18,631 nucleotides of DNA from FW021-bin31 sp964422465 (GCA_964422465.1 CAYRBD010000064.1:1-18631), one strand, 5' to 3'. Shown: positions 1-8,325, counted from the stretch's first letter. Made by a program: numbers and translations. Notes: a model not told the origin generated them from the sequence alone.

Positions 1-2
1 AT

Positions 3-104
3 AATAAAGAAATGAAATGGACCGCTGAACCGGGAAAGTTTAAAGTGTTTGTTGGTGGAAATTCAAAAGAGGTACTGGAAACCGGGTTTAGCCTGAAAGA
101 CTGA
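3..104 (+). CDS. C-terminal end of a GH3-type beta-glucosidase (5' partial)
   Basis: An open frame enters from the left edge and stops at TGA 102-104, giving 33 residues that read EPGKFKVFVGGNS in the middle and end in ETGFSLKD. This matches the last strand pair of the fibronectin type III-like domain that closes many glycoside hydrolase family 3 beta-glucosidases, where the pattern PG-F-VFVGG-S is typical. The catalytic domains lie outside the window, so the substrate cannot be judged. The assignment rests on this short C-terminal pattern only; another protein with a similar closing domain is possible. Confidence 0.6.
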   Translation, partial: NKEMKWTAEPGKFKVFVGGNSKEVLETGFSLKD

Positions 105-113
105 TATTTTTGA

Positions 114-121
114 TATCTTTG
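114..121 (+). promoter_or_regulatory. Candidate -7 promoter element upstream of the acyl-CoA dehydrogenase
   Basis: TATCTTTG at 114-121 is an exact match to the Bacteroidota -7 consensus TAnnTTTG, ten bases after the GH3 stop. No TTG/TTTG lies at the usual 19-21 base spacing upstream, so only half of the promoter is visible. Transcription would start near 126-130 and include both small leader ORFs before the dehydrogenase. Confidence 0.5.
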
Positions 122-138
122 TTGTAAACTGTTTCATT

Positions 139-207
139 ATGGAACCCCACGAGTCAAAATATTATTCAGAAGACGTCTTGTTGCTTTTAGCATTATATAA
201 AAAATGA
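139..207 (+). CDS. Possible leader ORF 1 (22 aa, leucine run)
   Basis: ATG 139 to TGA 207 encodes a 22-residue peptide with the run LLLLAL near its end and a KK terminus. Its stop overlaps the start of the next small ORF in the four-base arrangement ATGA (204-207). It begins about ten bases after the expected transcription start. No homologue is recognised and no ribosome binding site is seen. It could be a leader peptide, a remnant of a lost gene, or chance. Confidence 0.2.
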   Translation: MEPHESKYYSEDVLLLLALYKK

Positions 208-290
208 GTCCTCGAATAAAAGAGGAAGTAACAGCATTAATTGCTGAGGAGAATGATCATAAATGGAGAACGACTTCAATAACTATATAG
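204..290 (+). CDS. Possible leader ORF 2 (28 aa), overlaps the acyl-CoA dehydrogenase start
   Basis: ATG 204 to TAG 290 encodes a charged 28-residue peptide starting MSPRIKEEVTALIAEEN. It overlaps ORF 1 by four bases upstream and the first 28 bases of the dehydrogenase downstream, in a different frame. Such chained overlaps suggest translational coupling, but with peptides this short chance cannot be excluded. No family is recognised. Confidence 0.2.
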   Translation: MSPRIKEEVTALIAEENDHKWRTTSITI

Positions 291-1753
291 ACCAATTTAA
301 AAGCCGGTTACATCATTTATTCCACGAGCAAGAAAATATCGATGATCTCTCTCTTGAGCGAGGTTTGCCGGAAGCACTATGGGCTACGATCAGGGAATCT
401 AACCTTTTGTCTGTAGTCATTCCTGAAAGTTTTGGAGGAAGAGGGGGCCGGATAGATGAATGTTTGAGAGTGTTATCAACGGCATCCTACGAATCGCTAT
501 CCTTATCTTTAATATTTGGGATTAATATGGGTTTATTTTTAGAACCCTTGGCCAAATATGGGAACCCTGAAATTCAGCAGTATATCTTCAATAAGTTTCT
601 CCATGAAAGAGCAATGGGAGGGTTGATGATAACCGAACCCGATTTTGGCAGTGATGCCCTGAGTATGAGGACGAGTTTTGAAAAAGAGAATGGCAATTAT
701 CACATTAAAGGGCAGAAACACTGGCAGGGGCTTACCGGCATGGCAGACTTTTGGATAGTTGCTGCCAGAGAGAAATTGGGCCACAATAAGCTTTCGAGAG
801 ATGTTTCTTTTTTCGTTACGGAAAATGCACTTCGAAAACAGGAGATTCAGGTCGAACAATACTTCAACAATCTTGGCCTCTATATGATTCCCTATGGATT
901 AAATAAGATCGATGTTTCGGTGCCTGAAAGTCATCGGTTAATACCCCATAGTACCGGAATTAAAATGATGTTGGATATTTTACACCGAAGTAGAATGCAG
1001 TTTCCGGGAATGGGAATGGGATTTATACAAAGAATGTTGGATGAAGCTTTGCGACATTGTACCCATCGAAAGGTAGCCGGGAAAATGCTGATAGAACTAG
1101 ACTCTGTTCAGTATCAACTTTCTCGTATTCAGTCTTCCTATACGCTATGTTCGGGAATGTGTGCCAAGGCTTCTGCCATTAGTGGCATTGAGCACGATGC
1201 TTCCGGACAAGGTCTGGAAGCCAATAGTATGAAAGCGCTGGTAACTGATTTGATGCAAGAGGCTGCTCAAATTTGCTTACAACTTGCAGGGGCCAGCGGA
1301 TATAAGTTAGAACATATTGCCGGCAGAGGAATAGTAGATAGCAGAGCATTCCAAATTTTTGAAGGTTCAAATGAAATGCTTTACACACAGATTGCAGACT
1401 CGGTTATCAAGCAGATGAAAAAGAGAAAAGAAAAGAATCTTTATGGGGCCTTGTCAAAATCAATCCATTGTCACCTGATGGCAAAAAGGTTCAAACAACA
1501 CCTCGACTTTGCCCCCCCCTCAGACATGGTACAACGTCAATTGATTAATTTAGGCAAAGTAGTGGCCCGGTTGATATGTCTCCAAAATGTATTCAACATG
1601 GTAGAAAAAGGATATAGGACAGATTTGTATGATAATTGCTCTAAGCATATCGAAATGGATATCAAAAAACTAATGTCAAATCTATCTGTATTCAATAATG
1701 CAAGGCCCATCATGAAATATACGGAACTATCGGATTGGAAGGATTTTATATAA
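263..1753 (+). CDS. Acyl-CoA dehydrogenase family flavoprotein, C-terminally extended
   Basis: The 496-residue protein has the ACAD fold order: an alpha-helical N-terminal domain (about 1-120), a middle beta domain opening with TEPDFGSD (124-131), and a C-terminal helical domain. FQIFEGSNEM places Glu367 where the catalytic base sits in medium-chain type dehydrogenases, so it should be an active FAD-dependent alpha,beta-dehydrogenase of an acyl-CoA or acyl-carrier thioester. About 110 residues follow the usual end (from about 385), making it longer than the common 380-400 residue ACADs; this tail has no motif I recognise. The ATG at 263 directly follows an in-frame TAA (260-262), which fixes the start region. 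There is no thiolase, hydratase or electron-transfer flavoprotein gene beside it, so the substrate is unknown. It converges with tamB, with only 13 bases between the stops. Confidence 0.88.
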   Translation: MENDFNNYIDQFKSRLHHLFHEQENIDDLSLERGLPEALWATIRESNLLSVVIPESFGGRGGRIDECLRVLSTASYESLSLSLIFGINMGLFLEPLAKYGNPEIQQYIFNKFLHERAMGGLMITEPDFGSDALSMRTSFEKENGNYHIKGQKHWQGLTGMADFWIVAAREKLGHNKLSRDVSFFVTENALRKQEIQVEQYFNNLGLYMIPYGLNKIDVSVPESHRLIPHSTGIKMMLDILHRSRMQFPGMGMGFIQRMLDEALRHCTHRKVAGKMLIELDSVQYQLSRIQSSYTLCSGMCAKASAISGIEHDASGQGLEANSMKALVTDLMQEAAQICLQLAGASGYKLEHIAGRGIVDSRAFQIFEGSNEMLYTQIADSVIKQMKKRKEKNLYGALSKSIHCHLMAKRFKQHLDFAPPSDMVQRQLINLGKVVARLICLQNVFNMVEKGYRTDLYDNCSKHIEMDIKKLMSNLSVFNNARPIMKYTELSDWKDFI

Positions 1754-1766
1754 GCATAATCATTCT

Positions 1767-4700
1767 TTATTCTTCTTTTTTGGCAGGCACCTGCGGGGGC
1801 AGGTCGGTCGTATCGGCAGGAAAAGGTCTGATCGGTATGGTATCTTCCCGGTTTTCTTCAAAGTATTGTTCCATTTGTCTGCTCCTGGCGGAGTCTCTTT
1901 GTTTCTTTTCCTGTTTATTGAGAAAAAGTTCATGCAGCTGATCAAACCGCCGGGTATAGGAGATGCCAATTCCGGAGCGGGTCAGGTTCTGATTCAATAA
2001 AACATCGTAGTTGCTCCTGCTGAAAGCAATAAACCGCACCCGGCCATCCGGCGTAATCAGATATTCAAACCTAAAGTCCCCTGCAAAGTAACTTGAATTG
2101 TATGCCTGCGGCGTATTGCTTCTCCCCCAATTAACCGAAGGGCCCACATCCACCTGTACTCTGTTATTAAACAAATTTTTACTCACATTAAATTGAACGT
2201 CATTCCGCTGAATATCCCCATAATTACCGGCAGTAGAATAGGCATTGTAATTCATACTAAAACTCAGTCCCAGATTACTTAGCTGGTCTCCCAGGAGGTT
2301 GTTCAGCACACCGTTTAATTGAGAAGACACCCATTGCCCGGCGCTGCTCAGGCCACTGGCGCGAAGTAGTTCGGAGGAAGTATTGCCCGTATTAATAGGA
2401 ATAAATTGTCCCGCTGCCAATAGAGCAGCCACCTGATTAATTAATAAATTAGGATTCTGACGAATTTGCTGAAGGCGGGTCATGACCAGACTGGAAGCGC
2501 TAATGCTGGCTTCCGGTATGCGAATATCATAGGTAATATCCGGATGCATCAAAGAGTTTTTAAGGATCAGATACACATCAATCTTCTCCCTTTGCTGCAG
2601 CAATTTCCTGTCCTTTTCATCCAGGCCTGCAAGAGCAGAAGTCTCACCGGACACCAGGTTGGATAAATTAGCGCCACCGGGGACATGGTAAATAGCCGTG
2701 ATATTGATATTCGCATTGGACGGATCCCCATTCCAGGAGATGGTACTCCCCTGGTTAATAGCAAAAACCCGGGACAACAATCCTTTAAAAGAAAAAATAT
2801 AACTCCCTTCGGTAATGGCATAGTTTCCATACATCTGAAAGTCTCCTTTCAAATCCACGTTGATTTGCAAGGCTCCGTTTCCACGCGCTGTAATATGATC
2901 TCCGCTGGCAGGATCCACAATAACATCAATCTGTGCATTCGGATTCATGTTGGCGTTAAGTTTTACGGTCAGGTTCACTTTTTCATGTTCCGGGCGCGTG
3001 GCTTTAAGCTCCTTACCATATTGCTTAAATACAATAAAGTCATGTTTTCCTATATCCTCCTCATCGGTTAAAGGAAGAACGATATGCGTATTTTTTTCCG
3101 GTGTGACGTTGATCGCCATTTGCATATTGCTCAGCGGGCCCGTAAAATCAATCTTCCCGGACGCTACTGCATCTCCGTAATAAACAGGGTTATCCACTTT
3201 GGTAGTATGCAATAACTGAAGAGCCTGCGTATTCATAGCGATATTGAAAAAGAGATCATCAAAATGATGGTGGGTAATCTCCCCACTCAGGATACCGGTA
3301 CGCCCCGCCTGATCGTTTAAAGTAATAGAACCCAGTTCTATTTTCCCCGGGCTGAACCGGATAGTTTCATTGTTAAAAGTATAACGCACCTTGGTATAAT
3401 TAACCTCCAAATCAACGCTATCCAGTTTTATATTTCCCTGTAGCTCCGGCTGTCCACGGCTTCCTTCAAGTTGCACTTTGCCCGTGGCTGTACCATGAAG
3501 GTCTGAAAGATAATCAGTGATAAAAGAATTCAGAACATGAATATCGGTATGATTCAGGATAAAAACACCTTGAAGTTTATTATTTTCCGGCCCTACCCCC
3601 ATTTCTCCTTCTCCGGAAAAGCTGTTTTCCGGATGATCCGTTTTATTCAGCCGCCATCCCACCAGCTCTTGTTTCTTATCATAGGTTGCCGCAGCCTTAA
3701 CCAAACCAACGGAATCGTCATTTACCCACAATTGAGAAACCATTAAAGCCCCATCTACCTTCATCTCCCCCAAAGGATCTTCCACCGTTATTTTGGCATT
3801 GGCAATGCCTTCCAATAATACTCCCGGTATAAAAAACCTGGAAAAATCTTCTATATAAAGGTTATTTAAATTCACCAAAAACGTGTTCTTCTCCCCGGAA
3901 GAATCTGCCGAGGTAAGAGTAATACTTTGATTGTTGTGAAAAATATTAAAATGGGAAACGGCAATTTTATCTTTTTTCAAAAGAAATTCATTTTCCGGTG
4001 TGATGTGCCAGTCTTTTCCATTTAAATTGATAGCAGAATTCAGTATCTTAATACGATATCCGTCCGCGAGTGTGATAAACCGGATCTTTATATTTGCCTG
4101 ATTCAGGGCTTTGGTCCCTGCTGTATTCAGGCTAATCAGGGAAGTATCCTGATAGGTGGTGGTTTCAATTCTTGTCATGGGAAACAGCAGGCTGTCACTG
4201 TGATAAAGCTCTCCGATCTCAAGATTATTTTTAAGCTGATTAACCGTACCTGTAGATCGCAGATGGATATCATTAAAACGAAAATTCTTGTATCCCGAAT
4301 GGGCGATATCCAGATTCAGGATTAATGAGTCTTGCAGGGTGTTGATCCGGCCGGTCAATTGGCCCTCATTCAAACCGGTCAGCTCAGGAACAAAAGAATG
4401 TATGGCACTGTCTAAATCTCCCAGTTGCAGGGCAAATGAAAATTCTTCTTTGATACCTCTCTCTTCCGGCGGTCTGATTTTGTCTGGAAAATATCTGCTC
4501 AAAAATAAAAGTATAACATCCGGAAGATGTATCAGATCATATTTACCATGTATGTAGCCGCTGATCTCATTACCCTGAAGCGTAAGCCACTTGCTATCAG
4601 CACTATCCTTAAAAGAATTTACTACTAAAGTATCAAAAGCAACGCGCACCTTATTTTTAAACAATTGAATATCATAAAGCCTCGCTTCCCCGAGAAAGTC

Positions 4701-6599
4701 ATTTAAACTATTGCCTTTGAAGTCCATTCCCAGTTTACCGGAAAAAGAAATAGAATCTGTTGTCAGGTTTAAGGCCAGGAGATCACTTTTATAAACTTCG
4801 GAATTAAAATCAAATTGTGGGAGGCTGTCATTGAAATCTATGCTGCCCTTAAAATCTAAGGCCAGGTTAGAGTCAGCTATTTGTACCTGCCCCTGAAAAA
4901 GTTTTTTTTGAAAAGTTCCTTCCAATTGAATGTTATGATAAGGATAATTTTTAAACTCAAGTTGTTTAATTTGTCCATTTACTTCTGCATTTCCCTGCGC
5001 GAGGGTAAAACCCGATCCCTTAATTTTAACATTAAAAGCAATATTCCCAACCTGATCCTGGTTTAAAAAGGTGCCCAGCGCAAATCCCCCGGACGAAAGG
5101 CTTCCTGAATAAATGGGAACCTGATGAGCAGGCCCGTATTTCAAGTTAATATCAGAGCGGATATTGCCCAGGTTGGAAGCAAAATTACCATAGGCCACAA
5201 AATCATAAATAAACCCCACTATATTCCCATTAAAATTTAAGTAGGATAACGAATCCAGGTTAATGCCCTTAGCCTGGCTAAGCACAGGAATAAATTTCTG
5301 GATATCCCGGCCGGAAGTGCTTAGTTTTTTTGCTTTTATGTCAATAAATGTGTTGTTTATGTCTGGCAGGCCCGTCATGCTGAAAGAACCGTCAAAAGAG
5401 GAAGATGCGCCGGCTTTAATCTCCAGTTCCTCTCCCCTCAATTGATCCAGCGTACCATACGCCAGTCCATTTACCGTAAAATCTTTCTTCCAGGCTTTTA
5501 GCGGAGGAGCAAAAAAACCAATATCATCTGAAGATACGCGGGCATCGGTAAAATGCCCACGCATGGTAACCTTTGTTACAAAATCGGATAAGTCGTCAAA
5601 TTCATTAAACTGCAGGGCAAAATAATCTTTCAGGTGACTTCTATTGGTTACCAGATCCATATCCGACACCTCTATGGTTACGGGAGACATTTTAAAACGT
5701 CCGCTCAATTTCTTCACTTGTAAACCACTTCTTTCCTTCGCCGTGATATTCAGGCGGCAGATAACTGAATCTTTATCAAAATGAGCGCTGTCCAGACTTC
5801 CGTTGATATCATAAAAAGCAATGTGCTGGGGATCAAAACCGGGTTCAATATGATTGGCCTCTTTGTCGTTAAGGGCAAAAGCGCCTTTGTTCAGCTTGAT
5901 TTTCCCAATTTGTATTTGCCAGTTATCGGTATTCCATTGCAAACTGTCAGCTCCTTCTTCCGGAGCTAAAGTATCCGGTACTGCCGGAGGCTCCGGCGTA
6001 TCCGGTTCTGTCCATTGGTATTTTTCCAATACAAAAAGAGGGTGATCCAGTTGAATATTGTTGACCAGCAATTGATGCTTCCTCGGGTCTATTTTTTTTG
6101 CATTAATTAAAATGCGATCAGCCGAAATATGCATATTCTTCCCCTTCCAGCCGTCTATCTGGTTTACGCTGATGCCCTTAATATCAATTTTACGGATATC
6201 GATGTTCGGAAGTTGTCCTTTTTCCCCCTTATCCGGTTTGGCAAAGGCATCCGCAATAAACTGGAAATTCCAGGTAGAATCGTGAGGGGCTCTTATCAAA
6301 TTGACGGTAGCGCCATCCAACCCCACATAATACAAGACCGTTTTGTTTTTTAGAAAAAAGAAGTTGGTTACATTAACCGTTAATTTTTTCGTATAGAGCA
6401 GGGTATCCCCCTGCAGGTCAGCCACATAAGCGCCATCAATAATAAACTTGTTAAACAATTTAAAATCCACGTGTTGAACTTCTACCCGGGTATGCAACTG
6501 CCGGGAAAGGGTATGAGAAACCTGCCGAACCAGGAAATTCTGAACCGGAGTAACGTTGACCAAAATAGAGATTAATACAATCAATCCTATTATGGACAA
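1767..6599 (-). CDS. tamB: TamB-like translocation and assembly module protein (AsmA/DUF490 superfamily)
   Basis: This 1610-residue protein has an N-terminal membrane anchor followed by a very long beta-rich region of the kind that forms a hydrophobic groove between inner and outer membranes. The conserved C-terminal TamB/DUF490 domain is clear from about residue 1210, with YAITEGSYIFSFKGLL, the block around NQVAALLAAGQFIP near 1390, and the closing FSMNYNAYSTAG. TamB proteins span the periplasm and take part in outer-membrane protein assembly and phospholipid transport with TamA-type barrels; no TamA gene is in the window. A charged, proline-containing tail of about 57 residues follows the last barrel-like strand. 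The listed start is TTG at 6599, but the frame stays open to a TGA at 6648-6650 and the upstream codons read LRKALKIVFIFF, the basic residues expected before a membrane anchor. A CTG at 6635 is therefore a possible true start. It is monocistronic here. Confidence 0.93.
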   Translation of the reverse strand: MSIIGLIVLISILVNVTPVQNFLVRQVSHTLSRQLHTRVEVQHVDFKLFNKFIIDGAYVADLQGDTLLYTKKLTVNVTNFFFLKNKTVLYYVGLDGATVNLIRAPHDSTWNFQFIADAFAKPDKGEKGQLPNIDIRKIDIKGISVNQIDGWKGKNMHISADRILINAKKIDPRKHQLLVNNIQLDHPLFVLEKYQWTEPDTPEPPAVPDTLAPEEGADSLQWNTDNWQIQIGKIKLNKGAFALNDKEANHIEPGFDPQHIAFYDINGSLDSAHFDKDSVICRLNITAKERSGLQVKKLSGRFKMSPVTIEVSDMDLVTNRSHLKDYFALQFNEFDDLSDFVTKVTMRGHFTDARVSSDDIGFFAPPLKAWKKDFTVNGLAYGTLDQLRGEELEIKAGASSSFDGSFSMTGLPDINNTFIDIKAKKLSTSGRDIQKFIPVLSQAKGINLDSLSYLNFNGNIVGFIYDFVAYGNFASNLGNIRSDINLKYGPAHQVPIYSGSLSSGGFALGTFLNQDQVGNIAFNVKIKGSGFTLAQGNAEVNGQIKQLEFKNYPYHNIQLEGTFQKKLFQGQVQIADSNLALDFKGSIDFNDSLPQFDFNSEVYKSDLLALNLTTDSISFSGKLGMDFKGNSLNDFLGEARLYDIQLFKNKVRVAFDTLVVNSFKDSADSKWLTLQGNEISGYIHGKYDLIHLPDVILLFLSRYFPDKIRPPEERGIKEEFSFALQLGDLDSAIHSFVPELTGLNEGQLTGRINTLQDSLILNLDIAHSGYKNFRFNDIHLRSTGTVNQLKNNLEIGELYHSDSLLFPMTRIETTTYQDTSLISLNTAGTKALNQANIKIRFITLADGYRIKILNSAINLNGKDWHITPENEFLLKKDKIAVSHFNIFHNNQSITLTSADSSGEKNTFLVNLNNLYIEDFSRFFIPGVLLEGIANAKITVEDPLGEMKVDGALMVSQLWVNDDSVGLVKAAATYDKKQELVGWRLNKTDHPENSFSGEGEMGVGPENNKLQGVFILNHTDIHVLNSFITDYLSDLHGTATGKVQLEGSRGQPELQGNIKLDSVDLEVNYTKVRYTFNNETIRFSPGKIELGSITLNDQAGRTGILSGEITHHHFDDLFFNIAMNTQALQLLHTTKVDNPVYYGDAVASGKIDFTGPLSNMQMAINVTPEKNTHIVLPLTDEEDIGKHDFIVFKQYGKELKATRPEHEKVNLTVKLNANMNPNAQIDVIVDPASGDHITARGNGALQINVDLKGDFQMYGNYAITEGSYIFSFKGLLSRVFAINQGSTISWNGDPSNANINITAIYHVPGGANLSNLVSGETSALAGLDEKDRKLLQQREKIDVYLILKNSLMHPDITYDIRIPEASISASSLVMTRLQQIRQNPNLLINQVAALLAAGQFIPINTGNTSSELLRASGLSSAGQWVSSQLNGVLNNLLGDQLSNLGLSFSMNYNAYSTAGNYGDIQRNDVQFNVSKNLFNNRVQVDVGPSVNWGRSNTPQAYNSSYFAGDFRFEYLITPDGRVRFIAFSRSNYDVLLNQNLTRSGIGISYTRRFDQLHELFLNKQEKKQRDSARSRQMEQYFEENREDTIPIRPFPADTTDLPPQVPAKKEE

Positions 6600-6650
6600 A
6601 AAGAATATGAATACTATTTTAAGGGCCTTTCTCAGAGAAAAATTTTGTCA

Positions 6651-6658
6651 CAAAGGTA
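6651..6658 (-). promoter_or_regulatory. Candidate -7 promoter element for tamB
   Basis: On the minus strand this reads TACCTTTG, an exact TAnnTTTG match. No good TTG lies 19-21 bases upstream. It would start transcription near 6645, between the in-frame stop at 6648-6650 and both candidate tamB starts (CTG 6635, TTG 6599). It is divergent from the rpmE2 promoter about 100 bases away. Confidence 0.55.
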
Positions 6659-6729
6659 GGTAAACAGGCGCTTCTTTCAGGCTTTTAACGTTAATTTAAA
6701 TACATTACCGGGAATTTCCATAAGTTACT

Positions 6730-6761
6730 TTTGGAATCTTTTTCACATTTTCATACCTTTG
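6730..6761 (+). promoter_or_regulatory. Promoter of rpmE2 (TTTG-N20-TACCTTTG)
   Basis: TTTG at 6730-6733 and TACCTTTG at 6754-6761 are separated by 20 bases, matching the Bacteroidota primary sigma factor consensus at both elements and in spacing. Transcription should begin near 6767, giving a leader of about 20 bases before the L31 ATG. Confidence 0.75.
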
Positions 6762-6785
6762 CGAACTCAAAAATGACAGAGAACC

Positions 6786-7049
6786 ATGAAGAAAGACATT
6801 CATCCTAAGGATTATCGTTTCGTAGTGTTTAAAGATATGTCTAATGGCGAAGCTTTTTTAAGCCGTTCTACCGCCCCCACAAAAGAAACCATTCAATGGG
6901 AAGACGGGAATGAATACCCTTTGATAAAGCTGGAAATTTCCAATACCTCACATCCTTTTTACACTGGTAAAAATGTACTGGTAGATACCGCAGGGCGCAT
7001 AGACAAGTTCCGCAAACGTTACGGTCAGCAGTCCAAATCTAAAAAATAG
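6786..7049 (+). CDS. rpmE2: 50S ribosomal protein bL31, type B (zinc-free form)
   Basis: The 87-residue protein begins MKKDIHPKDYRFVVFKDM and carries ISNTSHPFYTGK and RIDKFRKRYG, the standard landmarks of bL31. It has no cysteine, so it is the type B (C-minus) form that does not bind zinc, and its length suits that class. It sits at the central protuberance of the large subunit and helps bridge to the small subunit. It has its own consensus promoter upstream and a Rho-independent terminator downstream, so it is probably expressed as a single-gene unit with some read-through into the GlmU-like gene. Confidence 0.97.
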   Translation: MKKDIHPKDYRFVVFKDMSNGEAFLSRSTAPTKETIQWEDGNEYPLIKLEISNTSHPFYTGKNVLVDTAGRIDKFRKRYGQQSKSKK

Positions 7050-7085
7050 ATTGTTACTACCGTAATTTCAAAAATAAACCGATTC

Positions 7086-7117
7086 AAAAGGTCTTCATTT
7101 TTCCGGAGACCTTTTTT
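7086..7117 (+). terminator. Rho-independent terminator of rpmE2
   Basis: AAAAGGTCT (7086-7094) pairs with AGACCTTTT (7107-7115), extendable by two pairs into the loop, and the 3' arm runs into six T residues (7112-7117). It lies 37 bases after the L31 stop and only 12 bases before the GTG start of the next gene. Confidence 0.85.
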
Positions 7118-7124
7118 AGTTTTG
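7117..7124 (+). promoter_or_regulatory. Possible -7 element overlapping the rpmE2 terminator tail
   Basis: TAGTTTTG at 7117-7124 fits TAnnTTTG, but no TTG lies 19-21 bases upstream. If used, transcription would begin at about 7129, on the GTG start codon itself, giving a leaderless message. The alternative is that the GlmU-like gene depends on read-through of the terminator. Confidence 0.3.
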
Positions 7125-7128
7125 CAAA

Positions 7129-8280
7129 GTGGCGGCTTTTATTTTATACGATACCGAAGAACGGGAGAAACTCTACCCGCTCACTCTTACCCGGCCCATT
7201 GCCGAATGCCGAACAGGTATTTTAACGATCCGTGAGAAATGGGAAGCCTTGTTGGGACATCATACTTCTACTTCTACAACTGAAATACTCAGCCCTTTGT
7301 TCCCGCTGGAGATGGAAGAAGACAATTATTGGATCAATGGAGGGCTTCTGCCGGACCGGCATTTGTCAGATGCAATAAATCATTTACCCCCGGAAACATC
7401 TTTAATATCCGGGAATCAAAGGTTGATAACCCGAAGTAAACACAGTCCGGACAATCCGGCTCTAAAGGAAAAACCCTATAATTTTGATTTTACCCTTATA
7501 ACTTATCCCTGGAACTTATTTCAACATAACGGGGAAGCTATCCGGCAGGATTTTGCAACTCTCGCGAAGCGGTCTCATCTGCCGGCGCCGGAACCAGGCT
7601 CTCATTTTATTGCGCCTGAAAATATATTTATTGAGAAAGGAGCCAAGGTTTTGTGTTCCACCTTAAATGCCTCCACCGGCCCGATCTACATAGGAAAAGA
7701 TGCGCTGATTATGGAAGGAAGCCATATCCGTGGACCTTTTGCCTTAAGGGAAAATTCTGTGATAAAAATGGGCGCTAAAATATACGGCGACACGACCATC
7801 GGGCCTTTTTGTATAGCTGGCGGAGAAATAAAAAGCAGCATCCTTTTTGGCCATTCCAACAAGGCGCATGAGGGTTATCTTGGAGATTCCGTTATTGGGG
7901 AATGGTGCAACTGGGGAGCAGGCACCACCTGTTCCAATCTGAAAAACTCTGCACAAGACATTAAGATATGGGTTCAAAAGGAACAAAAACTGGTTACCGT
8001 GAGCAAGAAATGTGGGGTAATGATGGGAGATTTATCCAGAACCGCTGTACAAACCCGAATCAACTCCGGAACCATAGTCGGTGTTTCAGCCCACTTGTTT
8101 GACCCCCACTTTCCACCAAAACACGTTCCCTCTTTCTACTGGAAAGAAAACGAAAGATATCAGTTAGAAAAAGCATTAAGAGATGCCAGGGGATGGATGC
8201 AGCTAAAAGGAAAAAAGCCGGATGAAAAATACATGCAACTCCTGAAAGACCTTTATAACAATTTAACAATAAAGCAATAA
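7129..8280 (+). CDS. GlmU-like sugar-phosphate nucleotidyltransferase / acetyltransferase (alternative Bacteroidota type)
   Basis: The 383-residue protein matches the alternative GlmU-like family of Bacteroidota, thought to make UDP-N-acetylglucosamine or a related nucleotide sugar for the cell envelope. The N-terminal domain opens FILYDTEERE, then LTRPIAECRTGILTIREKW (20-38), the family signature replacing the classic glycine-rich loop of GlmU. From about residue 160 a left-handed beta-helix of hexapeptide repeats follows. HEGYLGDSVIGEW and NWGAGTTCSN resemble the GlmU acetyltransferase site, with His247 in the place of the catalytic histidine. The start is GTG 7129, because TAG at 7117-7119 closes the frame and no ATG lies nearby. 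The last seven residues (NNLTIKQ) are encoded inside an octamer repeat array. tpiA follows after 45 bases, so the two are probably co-transcribed. The exact sugar is not determined. Confidence 0.88.
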   Translation: MAAFILYDTEEREKLYPLTLTRPIAECRTGILTIREKWEALLGHHTSTSTTEILSPLFPLEMEEDNYWINGGLLPDRHLSDAINHLPPETSLISGNQRLITRSKHSPDNPALKEKPYNFDFTLITYPWNLFQHNGEAIRQDFATLAKRSHLPAPEPGSHFIAPENIFIEKGAKVLCSTLNASTGPIYIGKDALIMEGSHIRGPFALRENSVIKMGAKIYGDTTIGPFCIAGGEIKSSILFGHSNKAHEGYLGDSVIGEWCNWGAGTTCSNLKNSAQDIKIWVQKEQKLVTVSKKCGVMMGDLSRTAVQTRINSGTIVGVSAHLFDPHFPPKHVPSFYWKENERYQLEKALRDARGWMQLKGKKPDEKYMQLLKDLYNNLTIKQ

Positions 8281-8325
8281 AACCATTTAACCATTTAACC
8301 ATTCAACAACATAACCCTTCAACCC
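8257..8325 (+). repeat. Degenerate octamer tandem repeat (AACCATTT-like), 8.6 units
   Basis: From 8257 the sequence can be read in register as 8-base units: aacaattt, aacaataa, agcaataa, aaccattt, aaccattt, aaccattc, aacaacat, aacccttc, aaccc. The first three units encode the end of the GlmU-like protein and its stop; the rest fill the whole 45-base gap up to the tpiA ATG. No promoter or terminator is visible in it. Confidence 0.65.

Noticed and set aside
2685..3071. A 128-codon plus-strand ORF opposite tamB
   Set aside because: It lies wholly within the well-supported tamB coding region, has no family resemblance and is typical of an antisense shadow frame.
6773..6808. An 11-codon ORF (ATG 6773) overlapping the rpmE2 start in another frame
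   Set aside because: It is very short, has no recognisable content and no sign of conservation can be judged here; probably chance.
8257..8325. A CRISPR array
   Set aside because: The units are only 8 bases with no unique spacers.
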